A stretch of DNA of 21,493 nt from a virus, in IMG/VR virus record IMGVR_UViG_3300006920_000305, positions 1 to 21,493 of that record, one strand, 5' to 3'. Positions within the stretch are counted from its first letter, which is position 1; each line of letters starts with the position of its first letter. Made by a program: the position numbers and the translations under genes. The notes under the pieces are model-generated. The model was not told the DNA's origin. It was given only the letters and a program-made list of their open reading frames with translations, and searched no databases. Positions 15,351-21,493 of this stretch are shown here, piece after piece.

Positions 15351-15357
15351 ATAATTA
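15351..15357 (+). promoter_or_regulatory. Late-type promoter box ATAATTA for the terminase
   Basis: ATAATTA, then 5 nt (CCTCT) and the terminase ATG at 15363. It directly follows the inverted repeat at 15324-15350. Confidence 0.6.
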
Positions 15358-15362
15358 CCTCT

Positions 15363-17216
15363 ATGGGACGTAAAGAGGAATTGTGGGGAGATAGTCAAAT
15401 TCCGGATGCAGAGATTGTAGTTGAAAACTTCTATAAGGGTAACGAGAATATTCTAGGGGAGGGTTCTGTCCTAAAATACCTACCGGAACATGCCATTGAG
15501 ATCCATAAATGTAAGGAGTCCATCGAATACTTCCTAGAGAACTACTATAAGATCCTCATTGAGGGCATAGGGAAGGGTCTGATGCCTCTTTGGCCTATTC
15601 AGAGGGAGTCCTTCAAATTCCTTCAAGACAACAATAGGGTCGTTCTGAACGCATCCAGACGGACTGGTAAAACTGTGTCGGTTTGTGGGTTCCTACTGTG
15701 GAAATTGTTATTTTCTGATGGTATGCAACGAATTGGTATGCTGGGTAACAATTTCGACTTAGCAAAAAGTAACCTCATTAAAGTTAAAGAGGCTTTCGAG
15801 GACCTACCATTCTTTCTCAAGCCATTTGTGGTGAAATTTAACATGGAGACCATTATCCTTGATAATGATTGCTCCGTCAAAATCACAGCAACGCAACCTG
15901 CGGCATTTCGGGGTTCTGACTTAACGGGACTTATTATTGACGAGGCGGCATTTGTCAACATTGGTAAATCGGAAGGGCTGGATGCTGACATACTACAATC
16001 CGTTCTACCCACACTAGATTCCTCCGGTGTCAATTCATTCTGTATTCTTATTTCGACACCGTATGGCAAGAATAACGAGTTCGCCAGACGATACTTCAAA
16101 GCAAAAGACACTCCTGAAGAGACCAAGTTTCGTCATTTCGAGATACTATGGAGCCACCACCCCGACAGAGACGATGCATGGTATCAGGATAAAATATTGG
16201 AACTGGGTAGCTTGGAATCATTCTATCAGGAATATGGCGGCAGCTTTGATATGGGTGCCAAACAGATTCGATTGTTTAAGGACGATGAACGTAGTGACCT
16301 TGAGGAGGGTGTGATGGAACCGATATACTCTGAGGATAAAGAACTAAAACAGACCGACCACACCGACCCCAAAGAGGACCGATCTTTTAAAGTCTGGGAA
16401 TTGCCAGATCCAAATGCCACCTATATTGCCGGTGTTGATACCGCCGAAGGTGTTGATGGTTGTTCATCGGTTGTCCAGATATTCGACATCACGGATTTAT
16501 TCGACATTCGACAGGTTGCCGAATACGCCAACAATCTAGTCATCGTGGAAGATTTTGCAGGCATTTGTCGGAATATATTCAACCGATATAATCAATGTTA
16601 TGCCTGTGTTGAGAGCAATGGTCGAGGTGGAGGTGAATTACTGGCATTGCTCCGCCATACCTTCAAATACCCCAAGTTGGTCCGATATCACCACAACAAA
16701 GCAACCATGGCAAAGATGATCGAAAATGGACAAGTGGGTGTTGATAGCCACAACAATTCCAAAATGTATTCCATCCGAAACTTCAGGTATTTCTTGAACA
16801 AACGGAAAGCTATCACCATTAGGTCAGAGGACCTCATGGCGGAAATGGATACGTTTATCAGAACCGCCACCAAAGGTAACAACTACAAATGGGGTAAGGA
16901 TAAGGGGCAGGTTTACGACGATAGGGTTGATGCAATGTGTTGGGCGTTATTTGCTCTCCACCAAGATCTAGTGGAGGACTTATTTATTCTTGATAGCCCA
17001 AAATTTGACGATGCACATAAAGCACTCCGTATTGTTAACGAGAGGATTAGAGGGGCAATTGACCCTAGAATTGAACACAAAACTACACCAGTAAACCAAG
17101 ATACCTATTCACCGAAAATGTATTTTAGTGGAAATGGTCAATCACTCAATAGTAATATAACAACCCCCCCGAAGCATGGTGGTGATCAGGGGGATGTAAG
17201 CTGGTTGAATTTTTAA
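15363..17216 (+). CDS. terL: Terminase large subunit (DNA-packaging ATPase and nuclease, T4 gp17-like)
   Basis: A 617-residue packaging motor, close in length to T4 gp17 (610). ATPase domain: adenine-motif region PLWPIQRESF, Walker A ASRRTGKT (97-104, Lys103), Walker B LIIDEAAF (190-197, Asp193-Glu194) and coupling motif ILISTPYG (228-235). Nuclease domain: the first metal Asp in AGVDTAEGVDG (Asp359), an IVEDFAG strand, CVESNGRGGGELL with Glu417, and YDDRVDAMCW with Asp519/Asp520/Asp523 near the C-terminus. The domain is complete and should be active. The ~75-residue tail after that is Pro/Asn/Gly-rich. It starts 5 nt after a late-type box. No small-subunit gene is recognisable in the window. 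No intron or intein is seen. Confidence 0.95.
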   Translation: MGRKEELWGDSQIPDAEIVVENFYKGNENILGEGSVLKYLPEHAIEIHKCKESIEYFLENYYKILIEGIGKGLMPLWPIQRESFKFLQDNNRVVLNASRRTGKTVSVCGFLLWKLLFSDGMQRIGMLGNNFDLAKSNLIKVKEAFEDLPFFLKPFVVKFNMETIILDNDCSVKITATQPAAFRGSDLTGLIIDEAAFVNIGKSEGLDADILQSVLPTLDSSGVNSFCILISTPYGKNNEFARRYFKAKDTPEETKFRHFEILWSHHPDRDDAWYQDKILELGSLESFYQEYGGSFDMGAKQIRLFKDDERSDLEEGVMEPIYSEDKELKQTDHTDPKEDRSFKVWELPDPNATYIAGVDTAEGVDGCSSVVQIFDITDLFDIRQVAEYANNLVIVEDFAGICRNIFNRYNQCYACVESNGRGGGELLALLRHTFKYPKLVRYHHNKATMAKMIENGQVGVDSHNNSKMYSIRNFRYFLNKRKAITIRSEDLMAEMDTFIRTATKGNNYKWGKDKGQVYDDRVDAMCWALFALHQDLVEDLFILDSPKFDDAHKALRIVNERIRGAIDPRIEHKTTPVNQDTYSPKMYFSGNGQSLNSNITTPPKHGGDQGDVSWLNF

Positions 17217-17230
17217 TTTTATAAAACAAC

Positions 17231-17258
17231 TTGAAAAGACAAAAATGGTTGTTATGAT
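17231..17258 (+). promoter_or_regulatory. Sigma70-like promoter for the small ORF at 17268
   Basis: TTGAAA (17231-17236), a 16-nt spacer and TATGAT (17253-17258), both close to consensus. The ATG follows 9 nt after the -10 box, so the predicted leader is only a few nucleotides. Confidence 0.6.
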
Positions 17259-17267
17259 GGTGTAGTA

Positions 17268-17498
17268 ATGACTACAAATACAGTAACAACCAATTCGGAG
17301 ACTAACCTAGGAACACTCTCCCCTAAAAAAGCAGCTAAATTTCTCTTTGAGAACTGCACCCGCAACGACCTACGTCTGTTCGCCAGCAACATGAGCATCC
17401 CCCGTGGGCGTGATAAAGGCGAACTCTCAACTAACCTTGGACGATCATCTCAACGGTCCCAAATTCAGGTTAAGACCCAAATGACGATTTCCATGTAA
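17268..17498 (+). CDS. Small basic unknown protein in its own transcription unit
   Basis: A 76-residue protein: a Thr/Asn-rich start (MTTNTVTTNSETN), a helix with PKKAAKFLFENCTRNDLRLF, then a basic Arg/Lys/Ser-rich tail (MSIPRGRDKGEL; LGRSSQRSQIQVK). The fold of residues 18-52 (helix-turn-helix-like, basic) would suit nucleic-acid binding, but no family is recognised. It stands alone between a sigma70-like promoter and a strong terminator in the middle of late virion genes, the arrangement expected of an early or host-takeover gene. The product is small, so the coding call is not certain. Confidence 0.6.
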   Translation: MTTNTVTTNSETNLGTLSPKKAAKFLFENCTRNDLRLFASNMSIPRGRDKGELSTNLGRSSQRSQIQVKTQMTISM

Positions 17499-17522
17499 TT
17501 TTATTACCCGTTGTATTTTCAT

Positions 17523-17555
17523 AAATCCCGTGGGTTAACCCCACGGGATTTTTTT
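17523..17555 (+). terminator. Rho-independent terminator after the small basic ORF
   Basis: The arms AATCCCGTGGG and CCCACGGGATT surround the loop TTAAC, followed by TTTTT. It ends 3 nt before the late-type box of the next gene and so insulates the late operon. Confidence 0.9.
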
Positions 17556-17558
17556 GTG

Positions 17559-17565
17559 ATAATTA
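17559..17565 (+). promoter_or_regulatory. Late-type promoter box ATAATTA for the LysM baseplate gene
   Basis: ATAATTA, then 5 nt (CCAAC) and the ATG at 17571, directly after a terminator. It presumably drives the operon through about 18896. Confidence 0.6.
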
Positions 17566-17570
17566 CCAAC

Positions 17571-17930
17571 ATGAGGCTCAAGCAAAATGAAATATCTGAA
17601 CTGGATGATCTCCCAAGTAGCAGTATGGCTAACCTCTTCAAGCTGGAGACCGATGGAGACTCTAGATATTTCTACGACTACACTGACGCCATCCACATAG
17701 AGACTGATGGTATGGACCCCAAATTCTATGTAAAATATAACATAAAGAGCGGGGACTCGTTCTACAGTATCGCTAGGGCGTTTTATGACACATATAAGCT
17801 GTGGTGGGTCATCGCAGTTGCAAACGATATCGATGACCCATTCGTGATCTCGGAGATGGTCGGTGAAGAGATATTGGTATTAAAGGCGTATATTGTGTCG
17901 CAAGTTCTTGATGAGGTCGAAAGTGCCTAA
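17571..17930 (+). CDS. LysM-domain baseplate protein (T4 gp53-like)
   Basis: A 119-residue protein; the ATG at 17571 is chosen because of the late-type box 5 nt upstream, and the longer frame from 17511 would run through the terminator. Residues ~55-105 form a LysM-type domain: YNIKSGDSFYSIARAFYDTY, then KLWWVIAVANDIDDPF and a closing EEILVLKAY. The same arrangement (short-lived start, W/Y-rich helix, NDI.DPF) occurs in baseplate wedge protein gp53 of T4-like phages, where it works in wedge assembly rather than in host-wall binding. It is shorter than T4 gp53 (196), mostly at the N-terminus. It heads a late operon. Confidence 0.68.
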   Translation: MRLKQNEISELDDLPSSSMANLFKLETDGDSRYFYDYTDAIHIETDGMDPKFYVKYNIKSGDSFYSIARAFYDTYKLWWVIAVANDIDDPFVISEMVGEEILVLKAYIVSQVLDEVESA

Positions 17931-17943
17931 ATAAAGACATATT

Positions 17944-18447
17944 ATGGATAACTTTAAAGACTACTTTTTCGGAGAAGATGCAACAGATTTAGTTGAAGAG
18001 GCAAGCGAGATTACCCAAGATCCCCTCTTTTCACTTTTTGGTAGAGATTTTGTTAATAAGCGTTTCGATCATTACGATGATATCGGCCTGATCCCACAAC
18101 AGGTCGCTAACCTAAATGGTGACACTAGAGATATTGATACTAAAGAATTGACCGAACATGAGAAGAAGCAACTTAAGATTTATATTTTTAAGAATGTGGA
18201 CAGGGAGGTATTGAACCAAGCAATCCGCCTAGTAGGTGATGAGGATGCGGGGTTACTACATAAGCATTATAGTGACCTTAAGACATTTGATGTTGACCAA
18301 AACTCGGAGAGGATTAACAAAATTTTGAAGAATTTCATGTTCTTCAAAAGGCAGGACATCGCAGGTCTACCCAAAACACTCTCTAAGAAGATTAACCTAG
18401 ATGAGCTTGATCGTCTCACTAAAGGAACAAAAGCAACTAAAGAATAA
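17944..18447 (+). CDS. Unknown protein of the late operon
   Basis: A 167-residue, charged, helical protein, 13 nt downstream of the LysM gene and 5 nt upstream of the next. The acidic N-terminus (FFGEDATDLVEEASEIT) precedes FSLFGRDFVNKRFDHYDDIG and several amphipathic helices; the tail is Lys-rich. The frequent E/D/K and the absence of Cys, membrane segments or signal peptide suggest a soluble assembly or minor virion protein. Its place between baseplate and fibre-like genes supports a structural or assembly role. No family is recognised. Confidence 0.8.
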   Translation: MDNFKDYFFGEDATDLVEEASEITQDPLFSLFGRDFVNKRFDHYDDIGLIPQQVANLNGDTRDIDTKELTEHEKKQLKIYIFKNVDREVLNQAIRLVGDEDAGLLHKHYSDLKTFDVDQNSERINKILKNFMFFKRQDIAGLPKTLSKKINLDELDRLTKGTKATKE

Positions 18448-18452
18448 AACTC

Positions 18453-18896
18453 ATGCACTTGAGAAGTGACGGAACTACCGGTGTGGGTGATGGGTATGTC
18501 CCATGGTTCACTTTTGATGATATCAAGGACCAATTGTATCAGGCGGTTGAAACCGCACCCAAATGCCCCGAATCGGTCAGCGATGCTACGATAGCATCCA
18601 TTGATAGCTTCATGGGACGCATTGCGGGGTCAATATCAGAACCTCAGAGCGAACCCAAAAGCGAAAGTGACACCATGTTAGATATGGTAAATGGGTTTTT
18701 TGGACAAAGGGAAGGTGTGAGAAATATGTCACCGTCTGGCTTAATTGGCAGAGGTGGCTCCATGGGGTATGCCCCATCACCTCAAGGTAATAATTTCAAC
18801 GGTAGAGTGTCAATGGGTCTGAATGAAAACGGCACATTTGATATGATTAGCGGGTATAAGGAGTCTGCGACAGAACCCCAGTTGATTTTGGGTTAG
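18453..18896 (+). CDS. Unknown Gly/Ser-rich protein of the late operon
   Basis: A 147-residue protein starting MHLRSDGTTGVGDGYVPWFT. The first ~65 residues look folded (FDDIKDQLYQAVETAPKCP; SIDSFMGRIAG). The rest is low complexity, with Ser/Glu/Pro repeats (SEPQSEPKSESD) and Gly/Asn/Met-rich stretches (GRGGSMGYAPSPQGNNF). Such flexible tails are common in minor virion or linker proteins. It starts 5 nt after the preceding stop and ends in TAG just before the next late-type box. No family is recognised. Confidence 0.75.
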   Translation: MHLRSDGTTGVGDGYVPWFTFDDIKDQLYQAVETAPKCPESVSDATIASIDSFMGRIAGSISEPQSEPKSESDTMLDMVNGFFGQREGVRNMSPSGLIGRGGSMGYAPSPQGNNFNGRVSMGLNENGTFDMISGYKESATEPQLILG

Positions 18897-18901
18897 ATGG
18901 A

Positions 18902-18908
18902 ATAATTA
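18902..18908 (+). promoter_or_regulatory. Late-type promoter box ATAATTA for the propeller-like gene
   Basis: ATAATTA followed by 6 nt and a GTG start at 18915. The spacing is one nt longer than at the other exact copies. Confidence 0.5.
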
Positions 18909-18914
18909 AAAGCA

Positions 18915-20636
18915 GTGAGCTTATCATCAACATTTCCCGAAAACATTCCAGTTGACTCTTTGGAAGAATATGATTCGGGCATTTTCCGGACTATAAGCAC
19001 ACCGTTCAGCTTCCCCCACGACCAAGGCGAATTCAACCTAGCGTATGATTTCTTTTTTGCGAAGAACGTAAACCCAATATTCTCTAAATTTTACGATAAC
19101 CTAGAATACCTAGAGGGTTATTCGAAATTGTATAACAACATCCTCCCAATAGACTCTACCCCTTGTGTGGAATATGGTGATGATGTCATCGGAGTAGACA
19201 TCAACTCGTCTTACGAAGTTATCCACACCAAAAAAGAGATACGTGTCTATAAATTAGGGGTCTTACTTCAGACATTAAAATTAACTCAATTCGGTGAGTT
19301 TTTCGACATAAGGGGTGTTGCGCTAAATGGTAATGAGTTATACATACTTGATGGTAATTTTATCATTAAACTCACACTCACCGATACCACATTCAACTTT
19401 GTATCATTTTTTGGGGGAACTGGAAACAATACCGAAGAGTATCTATTCACCAAAGCTTCTAAGATAATAGTTGACGGTGGTCTGTTGTATATAATGGACA
19501 TTGGCGCAGGTGTCCTGAAGGCATATAACTCGAATTTATCATTTTTGGAATTCATCGACATCACAGGCGCGATAAGTGTTGATGTGGTGGGTGGGGTGGT
19601 GTACGAAATAACTCCGGAATTCATAAGATATAACGAGGTGTCTATAGCGCACGGAATCACTAACCCACTACTTATTACGGTCGATTCCGTTCAATTGGGA
19701 TTTGTTTGGGTGGCCAACTCAAACGAGATTAAAAAGTTCGCAACGAATGGGTTGTTCATTGCCAGCAGGGTTGAGACAACCATGACGGATTTGGTTCGGT
19801 ATGGAACCGGCCTATTCCGAGTGTCCTCAGGTGTAATGAACCATGATCTCGAATACCAGTTTTCTCAGAGTATACTAGACGGTTCTGGGTTCGCTACACC
19901 ACTATCCGCCATAAACATCCTACCCGATGAGTTGGCTACCGATTATGTAGTGAATGACTCCTTTGTAAAAATCTACAATAACTTGGATGATTTCTCACAG
20001 AGAGTCAATGGTCGCTTTGTATCCACATTGGACGGTGAATCCAATTTACTCGATATTTCCATTGAACCCGTGTCTTCGATTGGGTTGACGTTCGACCACC
20101 AAATATTACATAGACATGACGAGGTAGTATCCTGCCATCCATGGGAAAGGACATTCAGTAAATTATACAGTTTGCTGGAAGACACCAGAGACCAACTGTT
20201 TGGTATTGAAGTTTTTGACACCTCAGTTAGTGCTACAGCGGCTCTTTCTGCAAATTCCACGGATTACCTAGATTCTATCAACTGGAGCTTAGGTGCGCAA
20301 TCCTGCTGCGGTGTCACACCCCAACTATTCAACCCCCAACTGACACCATTATCACTCAAGGAGCTTTCGGTGCCTGCATTAAGTTGTATCCCTCTTTGTA
20401 TTTGTGATGATGCGTTATACTTTGGTATGTTTGGTGCAGCGTATAATGGTGGGTCTTGTAGTATATATTCCGAAGAATCTCTATTTTGTGAAGACGCCTT
20501 TTATGATGATTGGTCTGGTGCGGAGTATAATGATTGGTCTTGTAGTCTATTCGCACTTTGTGAAGAGGCTCTTTATGATGATGAGTCTGGGGCTGAGTAT
20601 ATTGATGGATCTTGTGCCGCATATGATGATCAATAA
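18915..20636 (+). CDS. Putative virion (fibre/baseplate) protein with propeller-like strands and C-terminal Cys modules
   Basis: A 573-residue protein beginning at GTG (18915); no ATG fits nearby and a late-type box sits just upstream. Residues ~90-330 contain repeated four-strand units with NHL/propeller-like signatures (ELYILDGNFIIKLTL; LLYIMDIGAGVLKAYNSN; FVWVANSNEIKKFATNGL). Residues 330-480 have no recognisable domain. The C-terminus changes character: a Cys-rich linker (SCCG, CIPLCIC) and then three 19-residue modules bounded by Cys (497-515, 525-543, 549-567), acidic and Tyr-rich. It lies between baseplate and tail-fibre genes, so an exposed tail or adhesion protein is likely. A propeller on a phage tail would suit receptor or glycan binding; this is inference. 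Confidence 0.72.
   Translation: MSLSSTFPENIPVDSLEEYDSGIFRTISTPFSFPHDQGEFNLAYDFFFAKNVNPIFSKFYDNLEYLEGYSKLYNNILPIDSTPCVEYGDDVIGVDINSSYEVIHTKKEIRVYKLGVLLQTLKLTQFGEFFDIRGVALNGNELYILDGNFIIKLTLTDTTFNFVSFFGGTGNNTEEYLFTKASKIIVDGGLLYIMDIGAGVLKAYNSNLSFLEFIDITGAISVDVVGGVVYEITPEFIRYNEVSIAHGITNPLLITVDSVQLGFVWVANSNEIKKFATNGLFIASRVETTMTDLVRYGTGLFRVSSGVMNHDLEYQFSQSILDGSGFATPLSAINILPDELATDYVVNDSFVKIYNNLDDFSQRVNGRFVSTLDGESNLLDISIEPVSSIGLTFDHQILHRHDEVVSCHPWERTFSKLYSLLEDTRDQLFGIEVFDTSVSATAALSANSTDYLDSINWSLGAQSCCGVTPQLFNPQLTPLSLKELSVPALSCIPLCICDDALYFGMFGAAYNGGSCSIYSEESLFCEDAFYDDWSGAEYNDWSCSLFALCEEALYDDESGAEYIDGSCAAYDDQ
20403..20615 (+). repeat. Three 19-codon Cys-bounded repeats in the propeller-like gene
   Basis: The units lie at 20403-20459, 20487-20543 and 20559-20615, each encoding C-[DE]-[DE]-A-[LF]-Y-x3-[FS]-G-A-x-Y-x3-S-C. 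The spacers are 9 and 5 codons. Codons have diverged while the spacing and Cys/Gly/Tyr positions are kept, implying selection on protein structure. Confidence 0.8.
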
Positions 20637-20662
20637 TTGATTTTTTAAAGTAGCAGCTTTAC

Positions 20663-20670
20663 TATAAATA
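20663..20670 (+). promoter_or_regulatory. T4-type late promoter TATAAATA for the tail fibre gene
   Basis: An exact copy of the T4 late-promoter octamer TATAAATA, 8 nt before the ATG at 20679 and in the short gap after the preceding gene. Confidence 0.6.
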
Positions 20671-20678
20671 ATAACAAC

Positions 20679-21493
20679 ATGGGATACAAAGGTAGAGAAA
20701 TGTCACTAGCTGCGACTAAATTTGTTTTAGGTGATGTTAATACTGAACCCGAAAAGGAAGCATTAAGGTATCAGATAGGAGCTTTAGGTTCTATTGATGA
20801 CACTAATACCACATATACTCATAGTCTTTCTGGAACTGATCTAATTCTATCTGGTTCAGATGCTACAACTGATGTTGTAGATTTGAGTGGTTTAGGGGGC
20901 GGCGGGAATCCATTTGATCAAGATCTTAATACAACAAACTTCCCGACATTTGGCACGCTCAACCTAACAGGCGAAACCTTAGCTATGAATGGTATCAACA
21001 CACTCCGCATACCTGATCAAGGCTCACTTGAATATCATGGGTCTTTGTATGTCGGAGGTGGAGGCACGTCTGCGTCTAATTCTTCAGGATTTCAGGGGCA
21101 GTATAATACTGGAGTTGGGATTGATTCTTTGAAATCCGTTACCACAGGATGGTCCAATTTAGGGTTGGGGACGTTTTCCTTAGAAAATCTTATAACTGGG
21201 ATTGAAAATAACGCTTGTGGATATGCCGCACTTCGTAATATCACTACAGCGGACTTCAACACTGCTTCTGGATCACACGCACTTCGTCATATCACTACAA
21301 CGGACGGCAATACTGCTCTCGGATACTATGCTGGTAGATATATTGGCGGTGGAGCGGTTAGTAATACGATTTCATCCAACTCGCTATATTTAGGTAGGGA
21401 AACTAAAGCTTTAGTTGATGGTGGTAATAATGAGATCGTCATTGGATATGACGTAACTGGTAATGGTAGTAATACTATCACTCTAGGAAATGC
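20679..21493 (+). CDS. Tail fibre protein, N-terminal part (3' end outside window)
   Basis: The frame opens at ATG 20679 (MGYKGREMSLAATKFVLGDV) and stays open for 271 codons to the right edge. An in-frame ATG at 20700 is an alternative start. Composition is typical of trimeric beta-structured fibres: Gly, Ser, Thr and Asn-rich, few Lys or Cys. An N-terminal segment includes LSGTDLILSGSDATTDVVDL. The strand-turn repeats follow (INTLRIPDQGSLEYHGSLYV). A 17-residue repeat with ALR-x-ITT-x-D-x-NTA comes next, then TALGYYAGRYI, a motif familiar from environmental phage fibres. The N-terminus normally docks on the baseplate and the missing C-terminus would bind the receptor. Confidence 0.85.
   Translation, partial: MGYKGREMSLAATKFVLGDVNTEPEKEALRYQIGALGSIDDTNTTYTHSLSGTDLILSGSDATTDVVDLSGLGGGGNPFDQDLNTTNFPTFGTLNLTGETLAMNGINTLRIPDQGSLEYHGSLYVGGGGTSASNSSGFQGQYNTGVGIDSLKSVTTGWSNLGLGTFSLENLITGIENNACGYAALRNITTADFNTASGSHALRHITTTDGNTALGYYAGRYIGGGAVSNTISSNSLYLGRETKALVDGGNNEIVIGYDVTGNGSNTITLGN
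21228..21305 (+). repeat. Two 27-bp direct repeats in the tail fibre gene
   Basis: Copies at 21228-21254 and 21279-21305, 51 bp apart and differing at two positions, encode the fibre repeat ALR[NH]ITT[AT]D. Near identity at DNA level suggests recent duplication or a possible site of repeat-number change. Confidence 0.8.

Noticed and set aside
15623-16126. 167-codon - strand open frame inside the terminase gene
   Set aside because: It lies opposite the terminase motor motifs, which are clearly coding on the + strand.
14569-17216. Terminase split by an intron, intein or frameshift
   Set aside because: Both frames carry their own Walker A and motif III; the downstream protein is complete, so the upstream frame is an extra copy of the motor domain rather than its missing part.
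20356-20622. His/Thr-rich - strand open frame near the end of the propeller-like gene
   Set aside because: It is the antisense image of the three Cys module repeats; its repeat pattern is inherited from the + strand.
1-21493. CRISPR array, tRNA genes, insertion sequences or integrase
   Set aside because: No regularly spaced repeats, cloverleaf-like segments, transposase motifs or terminal inverted repeats were seen on either strand.

Overview
The window is a stretch of a contractile-tailed, T4-like (myovirus-type) double-stranded DNA phage genome. The diagnostic genes are a gp45-type sliding clamp, a gp5-type baseplate hub with a lytic transglycosylase module, a FEN/RNase H-type 5' nuclease, a gp19-type tail tube, a tail sheath, thymidylate synthase, the large terminase, and a LysM-domain baseplate protein resembling gp53. 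A lipoprotein gene overlapping a small membrane-protein gene looks like an Rz/Rz1-type spanin pair, which points to a Gram-negative host. I cannot name the host from sequence alone. I see no tRNA, rRNA, CRISPR array, insertion sequence or integrase. Gene density is close to complete and no gap exceeds 300 bases.

Layout. (1) 1-2058, + strand: a partial Pro/Gly/Gln-rich protein, the sliding clamp and two unknown genes. (2) 2133-6790, - strand: the 1212-residue hub/lysozyme and an unknown, probably virion, protein. (3) 6792-7170, + strand: the overlapping spanin candidates, then a small - strand gene. (4) 7433-10070, + strand: a tightly packed operon of the 5' nuclease and four unknown proteins, two with zinc-ribbon-like Cys pairs. 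(5) Tail tube (-) and tail sheath (+), divergent from a short shared intergenic region. (6) thyA and a small gene, flanked by two hairpin terminators. (7) A nuclease-less terminase ATPase paralogue followed by a full-length terminase. (8) A small ORF with its own sigma70-like promoter and terminator. (9) A late operon: LysM baseplate protein, two unknown proteins, a propeller-like protein ending in Cys modules, and the start of a tail fibre that runs off the window.

The most interesting signal is in the spacing upstream of genes. The 7-mer ATAATTA (five + strand and one - strand copies seen by eye) always sits 5 or 6 nt before a start codon. Close variants, including the exact T4 late-promoter octamer TATAAATA, precede three more genes. 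All nine genes are virion, packaging, lysis or adjacent unknown genes. DNA-metabolism genes instead have sigma70-like boxes or none. The spacing predicts late transcripts that start at or almost at the AUG (leaderless), which fits the near absence of Shine-Dalgarno sequences. One 8-bp palindrome (6795-6802) appears to serve two divergent genes at once.

Other points of note are an amber stop at the end of the hub followed by an in-frame 25-codon extension that closes neatly on the convergent gene, a hub OB-fold apparently split by a roughly 550-residue enzymatic insertion, the terminase paralogue whose start codon lies inside a terminator hairpin, and 19-residue Cys-bounded repeats at a virion protein's C-terminus. 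No database search or structure prediction was run, so all family calls rest on motifs and remembered family features.
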